A stretch of 64,000 nucleotides of DNA. It comes from Mycolicibacter hiberniae. Lineage in GTDB: Bacteria > Actinomycetota > Actinomycetes > Mycobacteriales > Mycobacteriaceae. Location of the stretch: NCBI RefSeq assembly GCF_010729485.1, contig NZ_AP022609.1, positions 3,968,001-4,032,000 on the forward strand, read 5' to 3'. The notes under the pieces were generated by a model. It was not told where the DNA came from. It ran no database searches and saw only the letters and a program-made list of their open reading frames with translations. The translations under genes were made by a program, and so were the position numbers. Shown in pieces: positions 26,704-35,363 of the stretch (position 1 is the stretch's first letter; each line of letters starts with the position of its first letter).

Positions 26704-27728
26704 GTCGCACCCGCCATCCAAGTGGTCTGGGCGCGCTCGAAAAGCCAGACGGCGGCCTGGTGCAAGGTCTCGCCGACTTCCCGGTCGGCCATTCCGGCGG
26801 AGGCCCGTGCCAGCGTTCCCTCGATCACGATGGCCAGTTTGAACCCGGCCATCACCGTGTACCACCCGATCTGCGACAGATCGCGGGAGCTGCCCGCGGC
26901 GTAGCGCTGAATCAGATCAGCGGTGGAGGCCAGCCCATCCATGCCCGTCAGCGTGTGGCTGAACACGCTCGACCCGTCGTCTTGGCGCCAGGTGGCCAGC
27001 AACCAGCCCAGGTCCAGCAGCGGGTCCCCGATGGTCGACATCTCCCAGTCCACGATCGCCGCCACTTCCGGTCCGGTGGGCGAGAACATCACGTTGGCAG
27101 CGTGATAGTCGCCGTGCAGGATTCCCGGTTGCCACGATGTCGGCACGTTGCGCTGCAGCCAGGCGGCGACCTCGTGCAACCCCGGCAGGTCCGGCCCCGG
27201 ATAGTTCTCGAACTGCCCGTAGGAGTCCAGCTCGGCCAGCCAACGCGGAACCTGGCGTTCCAGGAAGCCGTCCGGCTTTCCGTAATCCGCCAACCCCACC
27301 GCGACATGGTCGACGGCGCCGAGCTTGGCCAGCGCGTCGGCCATCGACAGCCCCATCCCATACCGGACCGTCGGATCACCGGCGTGCAGGGCCGGCAGGT
27401 CGCCGCTGGCGTTGAACCCGTCGACGGGCTCCATCAGATAGAACACGGCGTCGCCGAGCACCGCCGCGTCGTCGCAGACGGCGATCAGGCCCGGGTGCGG
27501 CACATCGGTACCGGCCAGCGCGGCCAGCAGCCGGGTCTCGCGCAGCATCACCGCGTTGCTCCGTGGCCGCAGGTGCCGCGGACCGCGCCGCAGGACGTAG
27601 CTGCGACCGGCCCGGGTGAACCGCAGCATGACGTTCTGGGTGCCACCGGACAGCTCGGTGACGTCGTCCAGCGGGCCCTCGCCCAGGCCCTGAGCGGACA
27701 TCCACGCCGCCACCGCTTCAAGGTTCAC
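26700..27728 (-). CDS. Aminoglycoside-phosphotransferase-like kinase (Rv3761c, 'FadE36' type)
   Basis: A 342-residue protein kinase-like phosphotransferase (APH/choline kinase fold). The nucleotide loop is near SGGTQNVMLRF (residues 27-37), the catalytic loop is ILHGDYHAANVMF (about 203-215) and the metal-binding DFG equivalent is IVDWEMSTIGDPLLDLG (about 225-241). In mycobacteria the locus was annotated fadE36, as an acyl-CoA dehydrogenase-related gene, because fused homologues in eukaryotes (ACAD10/11) carry this kinase domain; by sequence it is a kinase, not a dehydrogenase. ACAD10/11 kinase domains act on 4-hydroxy fatty acids, a plausible but unproven role. Start GTG 27728; coupled to the M20 gene. 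Confidence 0.87.
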   Translation of the reverse strand: MNLEAVAAWMSAQGLGEGPLDDVTELSGGTQNVMLRFTRAGRSYVLRRGPRHLRPRSNAVMLRETRLLAALAGTDVPHPGLIAVCDDAAVLGDAVFYLMEPVDGFNASGDLPALHAGDPTVRYGMGLSMADALAKLGAVDHVAVGLADYGKPDGFLERQVPRWLAELDSYGQFENYPGPDLPGLHEVAAWLQRNVPTSWQPGILHGDYHAANVMFSPTGPEVAAIVDWEMSTIGDPLLDLGWLLATWRQDDGSSVFSHTLTGMDGLASTADLIQRYAAGSSRDLSQIGWYTVMAGFKLAIVIEGTLARASAGMADREVGETLHQAAVWLFERAQTTWMAGAT

Positions 27729-27782
27729 GGGGGGAAACCTACCCCCCGCCGCAGCGCGCTTGCGTGGAATTGCCGACCCGCG

Positions 27783-28127
27783 TCAGCTTTTCGGCCGCGC
27801 CTGCTGGGAGATCGTCTGCACCCGGATCGAGTCGTCGCCGAACACGAAGGTGTCCACCCCGTCGACTTCGAATGCCGCGGCCGCCAGCGACCATTCCAGC
27901 AGCAGCACATCGCCGCTGTAGGTCTGCGACTTGATCTCGAACTCGGCGTCGGCCAGTGCTGCCGACAGCTGGCTGAACGCGGCCCGGATTTCACCTCGGC
28001 CCCGCGCCACGCCGGCGGCGGTGATCAGCTCCGAGTCGTCGCTGTAGTCGACCAGCAGCTCGTCGACGTCGCCGGCGAGCAGGGCCTTGAGGTGGTGGTC
28101 GAAGATCTCTTGCGGTGAACGTGCCAT
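27783..28127 (-). CDS. NTF2-like/SnoaL-like small protein
   Basis: A 114-residue cone-shaped NTF2-like domain: helix MARSPQEIFDHHLKALLAGD, then YSDDSELITAAGVARGRGEIRAAF and strands ending VFGDDSIRVQTISQQ. This fold includes ketosteroid isomerase-type enzymes and ligand binders; the residues expected for isomerase catalysis cannot be assigned. Start ATG 28127 lies 39 bp from the divergent tcrX-like gene, so both share one short promoter region. The open frame upstream to 28925 runs antisense through the regulator and is not coding. Confidence 0.8.
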   Translation of the reverse strand: MARSPQEIFDHHLKALLAGDVDELLVDYSDDSELITAAGVARGRGEIRAAFSQLSAALADAEFEIKSQTYSGDVLLLEWSLAAAAFEVDGVDTFVFGDDSIRVQTISQQARPKS

Positions 28128-28166
28128 CGGAAGAACATATCCGCGCGACCGACATACTGGAAGGCG

Positions 28167-28907
28167 ATGACGGCGCCACGGGGATCGGTCGAGCGGGTGG
28201 TGATGGCGCGCGCCGACGGAAAGCCCATCACCGTGCTGGTGGTCGACGACGAGACGGTGCTGGCCGAGATGGTGTCGATGGCGCTGCGCTACGAGGGCTG
28301 GACCACCGTGACCGCCGGTGACGGCGCCTCGGCGATAGCCGCGGCGAAAGCCGAGCGTCCCGATGTCGTGGTGCTCGACGTGATGCTGCCCGACATGAGC
28401 GGGCTGGACGTGCTGCACCGGCTGCGGGACATCAACCCGCGGCTGCCGGTGCTGTTCCTGACGGCCAAGGACGGCCTGGAGGACCGCCTCGCGGGGCTGA
28501 CCGCAGGCGGCGACGACTACGTCACCAAGCCGTTCAGCATCGAAGAGGTGGTGCTGCGGCTGCGGGCGCTGCTGCGCCGGTCCGGGGTGAGCACCGCCGA
28601 GGCCGGCGCTCAGATCGTGGTCGGGGACCTGGTGCTCGACGAGGACTCCCACGAGGTGACCCGCGGCGGTGACCCGATCACGCTGACGTCCACCGAGTTC
28701 GAGCTGCTGCGGTATCTGATGCACAACGCCAGACGGGTGCTGTCCAAGGCGCAGATATTGGACCGGGTGTGGGGCTATGACTTCGGTGGCCGGGCCAATA
28801 TCGTCGAGCTCTACATCTCCTACCTGCGGAAGAAAATCGACAACGGTCGAGAACCGATGATCCACACGCTGCGCGGCGCCGGCTATGTGCTCAAGCCGGC
28901 TGGGTAA
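28167..28907 (+). CDS. tcrX: OmpR-family response regulator TcrX
   Basis: Receiver domain (acidic pair DD at 27-28, phospho-acceptor D71 in VVLDVMLPD, K in VTKPFS) followed by a winged-helix DNA-binding domain with STEFELLRYLM and the recognition helix RANIVELYISYLRKK. From ATG 28167 the protein has 246 residues; from ATG 28203 it has 234, the length I recall for M. tuberculosis TcrX (Rv3765c). GGAAGG is only two bases before ATG 28167, so the site is not decisive. The kinase gene overlaps its end. In M. tuberculosis TcrXY responds to iron limitation; whether it controls nearby lipid genes here is unknown. Confidence 0.88.
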   Translation: MTAPRGSVERVVMARADGKPITVLVVDDETVLAEMVSMALRYEGWTTVTAGDGASAIAAAKAERPDVVVLDVMLPDMSGLDVLHRLRDINPRLPVLFLTAKDGLEDRLAGLTAGGDDYVTKPFSIEEVVLRLRALLRRSGVSTAEAGAQIVVGDLVLDEDSHEVTRGGDPITLTSTEFELLRYLMHNARRVLSKAQILDRVWGYDFGGRANIVELYISYLRKKIDNGREPMIHTLRGAGYVLKPAG

Positions 28908-30402
28908 ATCGCCGCACGCCGGCACCGGGCGAAACTGGTCGCTGCGGGCGCGGCTGCTGGTCAGTCAGATCGTCCTGCTGACCGTGGCCTGCCTGGGGAT
29001 CGGCGCGGTCACCGAACTGGCCCTGTACCAGTTCTTGGTCAGTCAGCTCGATCACCAGCTCCAAGACGCCTCGCATCGCTCGGCGCGGCTGCACGGTCAT
29101 CCGCTGGCCGCGCACCGGCATCACCGGCCCCGTCCGGGTCCCGGCCCGGACTTCCTGGACGCGCCCGGGCAGCCGGCGGGCATGGTCGGTGCGGTGGTGG
29201 ATCCCGGCGGCCCGACCGCAGAAGGTCCCGATGTGCAGGCCGGCTATCTGAGTACCTCCGGCCAGCGCGAGCAGCTGAGTCCGTCGGCCGCAGCGCAATT
29301 GAGCGAGGTGACTGCGGGCGCCCCGGCGGTGACGCGCCGCCTCGAGGGGATCGGCCGCTACCGCGTGGTGGCGACCACCGCCCGTCGCGGTGACGATGTG
29401 GTGGTCACCGGGCTGCCGCTGGCGGCGGTGGAGGACACCATGGTCCGGGTGCTGCTGATCTTCGGGCTGGTAACCCTGGTTGCGGTGGCCGCGGTGGCCG
29501 CGGCCGCAGGCGTGGTCACCCGGCGCGCGCTGGCGCCGCTGCGCCGCGTCGCGCAGACCGCGGGCGAAGTAGCCGGCCTGCCCCTGGACCGCGGTGAGGT
29601 GACGCTGCCGGTGCGCGTCGCCGAATCCGACGCCAACCCCCGCACCGAGGTCGGGCAACTGGGCGCCGCGGTCAACCGGATGCTCGATCACATGGCCGCG
29701 GCACTGGCGACCCGGCAGGCCAGTGAGACCCGGGTGCGTCAGTTCGTCGCCGACGCCAGTCATGAGCTGCGCACGCCACTGACCGCGATCCGCGGTTATA
29801 CCGAACTGGCGCAGCGTATTCCCGTCTCGGACGGTGCGGACTCCGCAGCGCTGTCGCACGCGCTGAGCCGGGTGCAGTCCGAGACCGAGCGGATGACCCA
29901 ACTGGTCGAAGATCTGCTGCTGCTGGCGCGGCTGGACTCCGGCCGCCCCTTGGAGCACGAGCCGGTGGACCTGTCGCGGCTGGCGGTCGACACGGTCAGC
30001 GATGCCCACGTCGGCGGCCCGGAGCACCACTGGCGCCTCGAGCTGCCCGACGAGCCGGTGATCGTGCCCGGCGACGCCGCCCGGTTGCACCAGGTGGTGG
30101 CCAACCTGCTCACCAACGCCGCCGTCCACACCGGTCCGGGCACCATGGTCACGCTGCGGCTGGGCGTCGACGGCCGGGAGGCGGTGCTCAGCGTCACCGA
30201 CGACGGCCCCGGCATCCAGGCGCAGTTCGCGGCGGAGATCTTCCAGCGGTTCGCCCGCGGAGACACCTCACGGTCCCGCACCGGGGGCAGCACCGGCCTG
30301 GGGTTGGCGATCGCCTCGGCGGTGGTCCGGGCGCACCGCGGGAGCATCGCCGTCAGCAGTGCACCGGGCCGCACCGTGTTCACCGTGCGCCTGCCCCGCT
30401 AG
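28885..30402 (+). CDS. tcrY: Sensor histidine kinase TcrY
   Basis: 505 residues from ATG 28885, overlapping the regulator gene by 23 bases. Helix 1 is at about 22-44, an extracytoplasmic sensor loop (about 45-185) rich in His, Arg and Pro (AHRHHRPRPGPG) follows, and helix 2 is at about 190-212. Then come a HAMP segment, the H-box with phospho-acceptor H293 in DASHELRTPL, an N-box (NLLTNAAVHT), a G1 box DDGPGI and a G2 box GSTGLGLAIA. The His-rich patch in the sensor loop could bind metal, an inference that fits reports of iron-linked regulation of TcrXY. Paired with tcrX. Confidence 0.88.
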   Translation: MCSSRLGKSPHAGTGRNWSLRARLLVSQIVLLTVACLGIGAVTELALYQFLVSQLDHQLQDASHRSARLHGHPLAAHRHHRPRPGPGPDFLDAPGQPAGMVGAVVDPGGPTAEGPDVQAGYLSTSGQREQLSPSAAAQLSEVTAGAPAVTRRLEGIGRYRVVATTARRGDDVVVTGLPLAAVEDTMVRVLLIFGLVTLVAVAAVAAAAGVVTRRALAPLRRVAQTAGEVAGLPLDRGEVTLPVRVAESDANPRTEVGQLGAAVNRMLDHMAAALATRQASETRVRQFVADASHELRTPLTAIRGYTELAQRIPVSDGADSAALSHALSRVQSETERMTQLVEDLLLLARLDSGRPLEHEPVDLSRLAVDTVSDAHVGGPEHHWRLELPDEPVIVPGDAARLHQVVANLLTNAAVHTGPGTMVTLRLGVDGREAVLSVTDDGPGIQAQFAAEIFQRFARGDTSRSRTGGSTGLGLAIASAVVRAHRGSIAVSSAPGRTVFTVRLPR

Positions 30403-30447
30403 CACATCCCGGGTTTGCGCCCGGCCCCAGGCGGGTAGGCGATCGGG

Positions 30448-30612
30448 ATGAATCCCGAACTGCCGCCCGAACCGGGCCGGCCGGACGAGCCACCGGAGCG
30501 CTTGGCGCCCGCGGAGACACCGGAACGCCTGGCGCCCGCCGAAGTGCCGGAACGGCTGGTCCCCGAAGACCCGCCGGAGGACTCCGCGCAGGCGGTGACC
30601 GATGCGCGCTGA
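30448..30612 (+). CDS. Micro-protein with PERLAPAE repeats (54 aa)
   Basis: ATG 30448 to TGA 30612 encodes 54 residues that are half Pro and Glu. A decapeptide unit P(P/E)ERLAPAE(T/V) occurs three times in a row (EPPERLAPAE, TPERLAPAE, VPERLVPED). No Cys or hydrophobic segment; it should be disordered. Codon use is typical of the neighbourhood and the next micro-ORF overlaps its end. It follows tcrY by 45 bp on the same strand, so it may belong to that operon. No homologue recognised. Confidence 0.45.
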   Translation: MNPELPPEPGRPDEPPERLAPAETPERLAPAEVPERLVPEDPPEDSAQAVTDAR

Positions 30613-30736
30613 AGAAGGCGACGAATCGATCCGCGACTACGCCCGCGAGGCACGCGAGACCCGGGACCGGGTCGCCCGCCCCTCGTGGCCGGCGCGGCTG
30701 CGCCACGCATTGACCGCGTTTCGGCGCCGCCGCTGA
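30602..30736 (+). CDS. Basic micro-protein overlapping the PERLAPAE ORF (44 aa)
   Basis: ATG 30602 to TGA 30736, 44 residues: acidic start (MRAEEGDESIRDY), then a run of Arg-rich helix (AREARETRDRVARPSWPARLRHALTAF in pieces) and an RRRR end. Overlaps the previous ORF by 11 bases. An acidic/disordered and a basic/helical micro-protein encoded back to back suggests a small complex, but this is inference; either could be chance. Confidence 0.4.
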   Translation: MRAEEGDESIRDYAREARETRDRVARPSWPARLRHALTAFRRRR

Positions 30737-30773
30737 CGCCTGCGGCCCGGCCCGCGGTGGCAAGCTGTGCGCC

Positions 30774-32645
30774 ATGGACAACCAGCCGGTCAGCGCGTCG
30801 ATCGAGGCCGCCCACGCGCAGCTGCGCGCCACCCTGCCCTTCGATGACACCGCCGATTTCGCCGATGCCGACCGCGGGTTCATCGCCGCCCTGACGCCCT
30901 GCGTCATCACCGCCGCCGACGGCCGGGTGGTCTGGGACAACGACAGTTACGACTTTCTCGCCGGCGATCCGCCCACATCGGTGCATCCCTCGCTGTGGCG
31001 ACAATCCCAACTGGCCGCCAAGCAGGGTCTCTACGAAGTGGTCGAGGGCATCTACCAGGTGCGCGGCTTGGACATCTCCAACATCACCTTCGTCGAGGGC
31101 GACCACGGGGTCATCGTCATCGACCCGCTGATCTCCACCGAGGTCGCCGCCGCGGCACTGGCCCTCTACCGCGCGCACCGCGGCGGTGACCGGCCCGTCA
31201 CCGCGGTCATCTACACGCACAGCCACATCGATCACTTCGGCGGCGTGCTGGGCGTGACGTCCCAGGTCGACGTCGACGCCGGCCGGGTGGCCGTGGTCGC
31301 GCCGGAGGGCTTCATCGAACACGCGGTGGCCGAAAACGTCTACGCCGGCACCGCGATGCTGCGCCGGGCCGGCTACATGTACGGCACCGTGCTGGCGCGG
31401 GGCCCGCGCGGGCAGGTCGGCTGCGGACTGGGGCAGAACACCTCGACCGGGGAAGTGTCGGTCATCGTCCCGACCGTCAGCATCTCCCATACCGGCCAAA
31501 CACTGGACATCGACGGAGTGCGGATCGAATTCCAGATGGCGCCGGGAACCGAGGCGCCGGCGGAGATGCACTTCTACTTCCCGCAGTTCCGGGCGCTGTG
31601 CATGGCCGAGAACGCCACCCACAATCAGCACAACCTGCTCACACTGCGCGGCGCGCTGGTGCGCGACCCGCGGGCCTGGGCGGGCTATCTCACCGAGGCC
31701 ATCGACACCTTCGCCGGGCGGTCCGATGTGGTGTTCGCCTCGCACCACTGGCCGACGTGGGGAACCGAGCGGATCGCGCAATACCTGGGGCTGCAGCGCG
31801 ATCTGTACGCCTACCTGCATGACCAGACATTGCGCCTGCTCAACCGCGGTTTCACCGGAGCCGAGATTGCCGAGGAGTTCGCGCTGCCGCCCGCCCTGGA
31901 CAACGCGTGGCACGCCCGTGGCTACTACGGGTCGGTGAGCCACAACGTCAAAGCCGTCTATCAGCGGTACCTGGGCTGGTTCGACGGCAACCCCGCCCGG
32001 CTGTGGCCGCACCCGCCCGAAGCCCTGGGCCCGCGCTATACGGCGGCTATGGGCGGGCTGGACCGGGTGGTCGAACTGGCCGCGGCCGCCTTCGAAGACG
32101 GTGATTTCCGGTGGGCGGCAACACTGCTCGATCATGCGATGTTCACCGACTCCGATCACGCCGGGGCGCGGGCGCTCTACGCCGACACGCTCGAACAGCT
32201 GGCCTTCGGCTCGGAGAACGCGACCTGGCGCAACTTCTTCCTGTCCGGGGCCACCGAACTGCGGACCGGCACCTTCGGGACTGCCGGCAACGTCACCTCG
32301 GCGGCGCTGCTCGCCCAGCTGAGCCCCGAGCAACTCTTCGAGAGCCTGGCGATCCGGGTCAATGGGCCGCGGGCCTGGGACCTGGAGCTGGCCCTGGATG
32401 TCGTGTTCGCCGACACCGGTGTCAACTACCGGCTCACCCTGTGCAACGGCGTGCTGGTGCACCGCAAGACGCCCGCGGACCCGGGCAGTGCGGATCTGAC
32501 CGTCACGGCGGCCGACAAGTCGGCACTGCTGATGGCGCTGGTGGGCGCCGGGACTGTGGAGTTCTCCGGCGACCCCACCGCGTGGACCACCCTGCGCGAC
32601 GTGCTCGAGCACCCTGACCCGAACTTCAACATCGTCACCCCGTGA
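30774..32645 (+). CDS. Alkyl sulfatase, metallo-beta-lactamase/SdsA1 type (Rv3762c-like)
   Basis: 623 residues. The class III alkyl sulfatases (SdsA1, BDS1) hydrolyse primary or secondary alkyl sulfates using two zinc ions. The metal motif is THSHIDHFGG at about 147-156; further ligands are expected in ENATHNQHN (about 281-289) and SHHWPTWG (about 323-330). A dimerisation region and a C-terminal SCP2-like lipid-binding domain (about 510-620, ending NFNIVTP) follow. No signal peptide is visible, so it is probably cytoplasmic unlike SdsA1. Neighbouring Rv3761c-type kinase in M. tuberculosis is adjacent; here tcrXY lies between them. Start ATG 30774. Confidence 0.92.
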   Translation: MDNQPVSASIEAAHAQLRATLPFDDTADFADADRGFIAALTPCVITAADGRVVWDNDSYDFLAGDPPTSVHPSLWRQSQLAAKQGLYEVVEGIYQVRGLDISNITFVEGDHGVIVIDPLISTEVAAAALALYRAHRGGDRPVTAVIYTHSHIDHFGGVLGVTSQVDVDAGRVAVVAPEGFIEHAVAENVYAGTAMLRRAGYMYGTVLARGPRGQVGCGLGQNTSTGEVSVIVPTVSISHTGQTLDIDGVRIEFQMAPGTEAPAEMHFYFPQFRALCMAENATHNQHNLLTLRGALVRDPRAWAGYLTEAIDTFAGRSDVVFASHHWPTWGTERIAQYLGLQRDLYAYLHDQTLRLLNRGFTGAEIAEEFALPPALDNAWHARGYYGSVSHNVKAVYQRYLGWFDGNPARLWPHPPEALGPRYTAAMGGLDRVVELAAAAFEDGDFRWAATLLDHAMFTDSDHAGARALYADTLEQLAFGSENATWRNFFLSGATELRTGTFGTAGNVTSAALLAQLSPEQLFESLAIRVNGPRAWDLELALDVVFADTGVNYRLTLCNGVLVHRKTPADPGSADLTVTAADKSALLMALVGAGTVEFSGDPTAWTTLRDVLEHPDPNFNIVTP

Positions 32646-32679
32646 TGCCGGGCGTAACCGGCCCCTTAGGGTGGCAGGC

Positions 32680-33315
32680 GTGCAGTTGCTGCTGATCCGC
32701 CATGCGCTCCCGCTGCGCAGCGAGTATGGCCAGGGCTCAGACCCGGAGCTGTCCGAGACCGGATTCGCCCAAGCCCAGCGCCTGCCGGATGCGTTGGCTC
32801 GCTTCCCGATCACCCGCCTGGTCAGCAGCCCGCAGCGCCGGGCGATCCAGACCGCCGAGCCGCTCGCGGAGCAGCTCGGTCTCGGTATCGACATCGATGA
32901 GCGGTTCGCCGAATACGACCGGGAACTGGCCGGCTACCTACCGATCGAACAACTGCGCACCGAGCGGCCCCAGGACTGGGCGCGCATGGCCCAGGGGCAT
33001 CTGCCCGCCGGTGTCGACGAGGCCGCGTTCTGCGCGCGGGTCGCCGCCGCCCTCGCCGATGTGGCCGCCGGCGCGGCACCAGACGACACCATCGCGGTAT
33101 TCAGTCACGGCGGTGTGATCAACGTGGTGCTGCACCAGATTCTGGGCACCCAGCGGCTGCTGTCGTTTCCCATCGACTACGTGTCGGTCACCCGGCTGCT
33201 GTACTCCCGGTCGGGTCAGGCCGCGGTGGCGTCGACGAACTGCACCGAGCACGTGTGGGACCTGCTGCCGCGCAACCAGGCCCGGTTGCCCGGCGGCCAG
33301 CACGCCGCGGGCTGA
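32680..33315 (+). CDS. Histidine phosphatase (phosphoglycerate mutase-like)
   Basis: About 211 residues from GTG 32680 (MQLLLIRHA); GTG 32671 is also in frame. RHG-type catalytic motif is R7-H8 (IRHALPLR), with SSPQRRAIQTAEPLA carrying the second Arg and VFSHGGVINVVLHQ carrying the second catalytic His. The SHGG and ETGFAQAQ patterns fit the broad-specificity phosphatase branch. Substrate unknown; mycobacterial relatives act on phosphosugars or nucleotides. It follows the alkyl sulfatase by 34 bp and converges with the LapA-domain gene. Confidence 0.87.
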   Translation: MQLLLIRHALPLRSEYGQGSDPELSETGFAQAQRLPDALARFPITRLVSSPQRRAIQTAEPLAEQLGLGIDIDERFAEYDRELAGYLPIEQLRTERPQDWARMAQGHLPAGVDEAAFCARVAAALADVAAGAAPDDTIAVFSHGGVINVVLHQILGTQRLLSFPIDYVSVTRLLYSRSGQAAVASTNCTEHVWDLLPRNQARLPGGQHAAG

Positions 33316-33323
33316 GCGGCGGG

Positions 33324-33653
33324 TTACCGCTGAGCCGCGATGTTGCGCTTGGCGGCGCGCCGCAGCTGGAAGATCCGCGCGGTGCCGACCAGGGCGGTCA
33401 GCAGGCCGCCGCTGATCGCGGCCAGCAGGATCGCCACCCCCTTCGGCAGATTCCAGGTCCAGGCGAAAAATGCCAGGTCCACCGGTCCGGTGTTTTGCAT
33501 GATGAATACCAGTAACACGATCAGGACCAGGAACCCGGCGATCAGCGCGCTCCACAGCGCACCGGCTCGGGTGAACGGCATCGACGCCGGCGGCGGCGGC
33601 GGTGTACTGGGGTGGCCCTGCGGGTCGACGGGCATTGTCGAGTCGCTGCTCAT
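33324..33653 (-). CDS. LapA-domain (DUF1049) membrane protein
   Basis: 109 residues. A Pro-rich hydrophilic N-terminus (GHPSTPPPPPASM) is followed by a helix at about 32-52 (ALIAGFLVLIVLLVFIMQN), the typical NTGPVDLAFFAWTWNLP linker, a second helix at about 68-88 and a basic end (RRAAKRN). This is the lipopolysaccharide-assembly-protein-A fold, which in bacteria without LPS occurs in envelope homeostasis roles that are not defined. Start ATG 33653 is chosen; the frame is open to 33710 with weak signals. Confidence 0.83.
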   Translation of the reverse strand: MSSDSTMPVDPQGHPSTPPPPPASMPFTRAGALWSALIAGFLVLIVLLVFIMQNTGPVDLAFFAWTWNLPKGVAILLAAISGGLLTALVGTARIFQLRRAAKRNIAAQR

Positions 33654-33701
33654 AAAGACATCTTGCCGGTTGGGCGCCCGAAATGGATCGGATCTCGCGG
33701 G

Positions 33702-33758
33702 TTTGCGCACCGGGGGCCGGTTTGCGCACCGGGGGCCGGTCTGCGGACCGGGGCCCGG
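33702..33758. repeat. Three tandem 19-bp units upstream of glycolipid-binding gene
   Basis: TTTGCGCACCGGGGGCCGG occurs exactly at 33702-33720 and 33721-33739; a third unit at 33740-33758 differs at several positions. The array ends 17 bases before the ATG at 33776 and covers where the promoter of that gene should be. Variable copy number could alter expression. Confidence 0.75.
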
Positions 33759-33775
33759 TCCCTTACGGTGGGCTG

Positions 33776-34372
33776 ATGAGCGCAGCCCCCTCTGGCCCGT
33801 GGCCAGCGATTTTGACCTGGCGGGCGCCCGACGCCCCCCGGATGGAGTCGGTGCGGGTGCAGCTGTCGGGAAACCGGATCAGGGCCAATGGCCGGATCGT
33901 GGCCGGAGCCACCACCGAGCACCCGGCGTTCGGTGTCTACTACGACCTGCACACCGATGAGTCCGGCGCCACCAAACGGCTGGGACTGACCGTCACGCTC
34001 GCCGAACGGGAACGTCAGCTGGTGATCGCCCGCGACGAGGAGAACATGTGGCTCATCACCGATGCCCGGGGACAGTCCCGCGCCGGGTATGACGGAGCCC
34101 TGGACGTCGACATGCTGTTCAGCCCGTTCTTCAACACCCTGCCGATCCGGCGGGCCCGGCTGCACGAGCGGGCGGCGGCGATCACCTTGCCCACGCTGTA
34201 CCTGAACCTGCCCGAGATGTCCGTGGTGGCGGCGACCGCCACCTACAGCAGTGTCGGCACCGGGCCCGGGATCAAGGTGATCACCCCGGGAACCGACGCG
34301 CGCGGCACCATCGTGACCGTCGACTCAGAGGGGTTCGTCATCGACTATCCCGGGTTGGCAACGCGGATCTGA
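33776..34372 (+). CDS. Putative glycolipid-binding protein (Rv3755c-like)
   Basis: 198 residues, matching the roughly 199-residue Rv3755c and the Glycolipid_bind (PF06475) family as I remember it. The fold is a beta-barrel; landmarks are [15 protein letters not shown] near residue 15, [11 protein letters not shown] near 47, [16 protein letters not shown] near 105 and [13 protein letters not shown] near 160. The name derives from a structure with lipid-like ligand; biological role is undefined. The last 35 bases overlap the 3' end of tyrA on the other strand. Start ATG 33776. Confidence 0.85.
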   Translation: MSAAPSGPWPAILTWRAPDAPRMESVRVQLSGNRIRANGRIVAGATTEHPAFGVYYDLHTDESGATKRLGLTVTLAERERQLVIARDEENMWLITDARGQSRAGYDGALDVDMLFSPFFNTLPIRRARLHERAAAITLPTLYLNLPEMSVVAATATYSSVGTGPGIKVITPGTDARGTIVTVDSEGFVIDYPGLATRI

Positions 34373-35306
34373 TCACCCCGCCGGCCCGGCCCGCGGCGGC
34401 CAGCTCCCGGCGCCAGTCCTCGGCTCCGACGACCACCGTGACGATCTCAGTGCGCGGGAAGCTGTCGTAGCGGGTGCGCGCGGCATGTCCCTTGTTGACC
34501 AGTTCGGCCACCGAATCCGACGCCGACAGGGAGTCGCGCGCATCCGACAGCAGCGCGATGGCGCGGTCCAGCGCCGGCAGCAGTCGTCGCCAGTTGGCCT
34601 CGCACATCGCCCGGACCAGGTCCGGTGCCGTCCCGGCGACCCGGGTGCCGTCCCGGAACGATCCGGCGGCCAGCGCGAACGCCAACGGGACGTCGGCTGC
34701 GGTGACGGCCAGTGCCTCGGCCAGCAGATGCGGCAGATGGGAGATGGCGGCCGCGGCCGCGTCGTGCTCCTCCGAGCGTGCGGGCACCGCCACCGAACCG
34801 CAGTCCAGAATCAGGTCCAGCACCGTGGTGAACACCGCCGGATCCACATGGTCGTCGACGCTGATCACCCACGGTGCGCCCTTGAACAGATCTGCGTGCC
34901 CGGCCGGCCAGCCGGAGTGGGCGGTCCCGGCCATCGGGTGACCGCCGACGAAACGGGCTTGCAGCCCGGCGGCGGCGATCTCGTCGAGCACCGGGTTCTT
35001 GACGCTGGTGACATCGGTCAGGGGGCAGTCGGGGGCGAGCCGGGCGATGGGGCCGAGCAGCATCTGCAGCGCCGGTACCGGTACCGCGATCACGATCAGC
35101 GCATCGGTGTCAGCGGCGCGCGTCAGGGCCCTGTCCAGCTCGGTGGTGGCGTCGAAGCCGTCGGCTGTCGCGGCGTTCACCCCGTCTGCCGACCGGTTGT
35201 AGCCGAACGCGGTGCGGCCCGCCGCGGCGGCCGCGCGCAACACCGAGCCGCCGATCAGACCGAGCCCCAAGACACACACCGGAGTTTTCACTGTGCTTAC
35301 CGCCAC
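34338..35306 (-). CDS. tyrA: Prephenate dehydrogenase TyrA
   Basis: 322 residues from GTG 35306. NAD(P) fold motif GLGLIGGS at 14-21; catalytic region [13 protein letters not shown] (about 120-132), in which the His assists decarboxylation; helical dimerisation half with [12 protein letters not shown] and [11 protein letters not shown]. It converts prephenate to 4-hydroxyphenylpyruvate for tyrosine synthesis in the cytoplasm. An additional in-frame M exists at 35333, but the divergent gene start and homologue pattern favour 35306 (or 35300). The end overlaps the convergent glycolipid-binding gene. In M. tuberculosis tyrA (Rv3754) also neighbours the TadA pair, as here. Confidence 0.92.
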   Translation of the reverse strand: MAVSTVKTPVCVLGLGLIGGSVLRAAAAAGRTAFGYNRSADGVNAATADGFDATTELDRALTRAADTDALIVIAVPVPALQMLLGPIARLAPDCPLTDVTSVKNPVLDEIAAAGLQARFVGGHPMAGTAHSGWPAGHADLFKGAPWVISVDDHVDPAVFTTVLDLILDCGSVAVPARSEEHDAAAAAISHLPHLLAEALAVTAADVPLAFALAAGSFRDGTRVAGTAPDLVRAMCEANWRRLLPALDRAIALLSDARDSLSASDSVAELVNKGHAARTRYDSFPRTEIVTVVVGAEDWRRELAAAGRAGGVIRSALPTRDSR

Positions 35307-35363
35307 GTGTCCAGGTTGGCACACGCTGGTCAAGGGCGTGGACGGCGACTACCGTAGGCGCCC

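Noticed and set aside
30399-32894. 831-codon minus-strand frame opposite the alkyl sulfatase
   Set aside because: Shadow of a GC-rich gene; the plus strand carries the THSHIDH motif and normal codon use.
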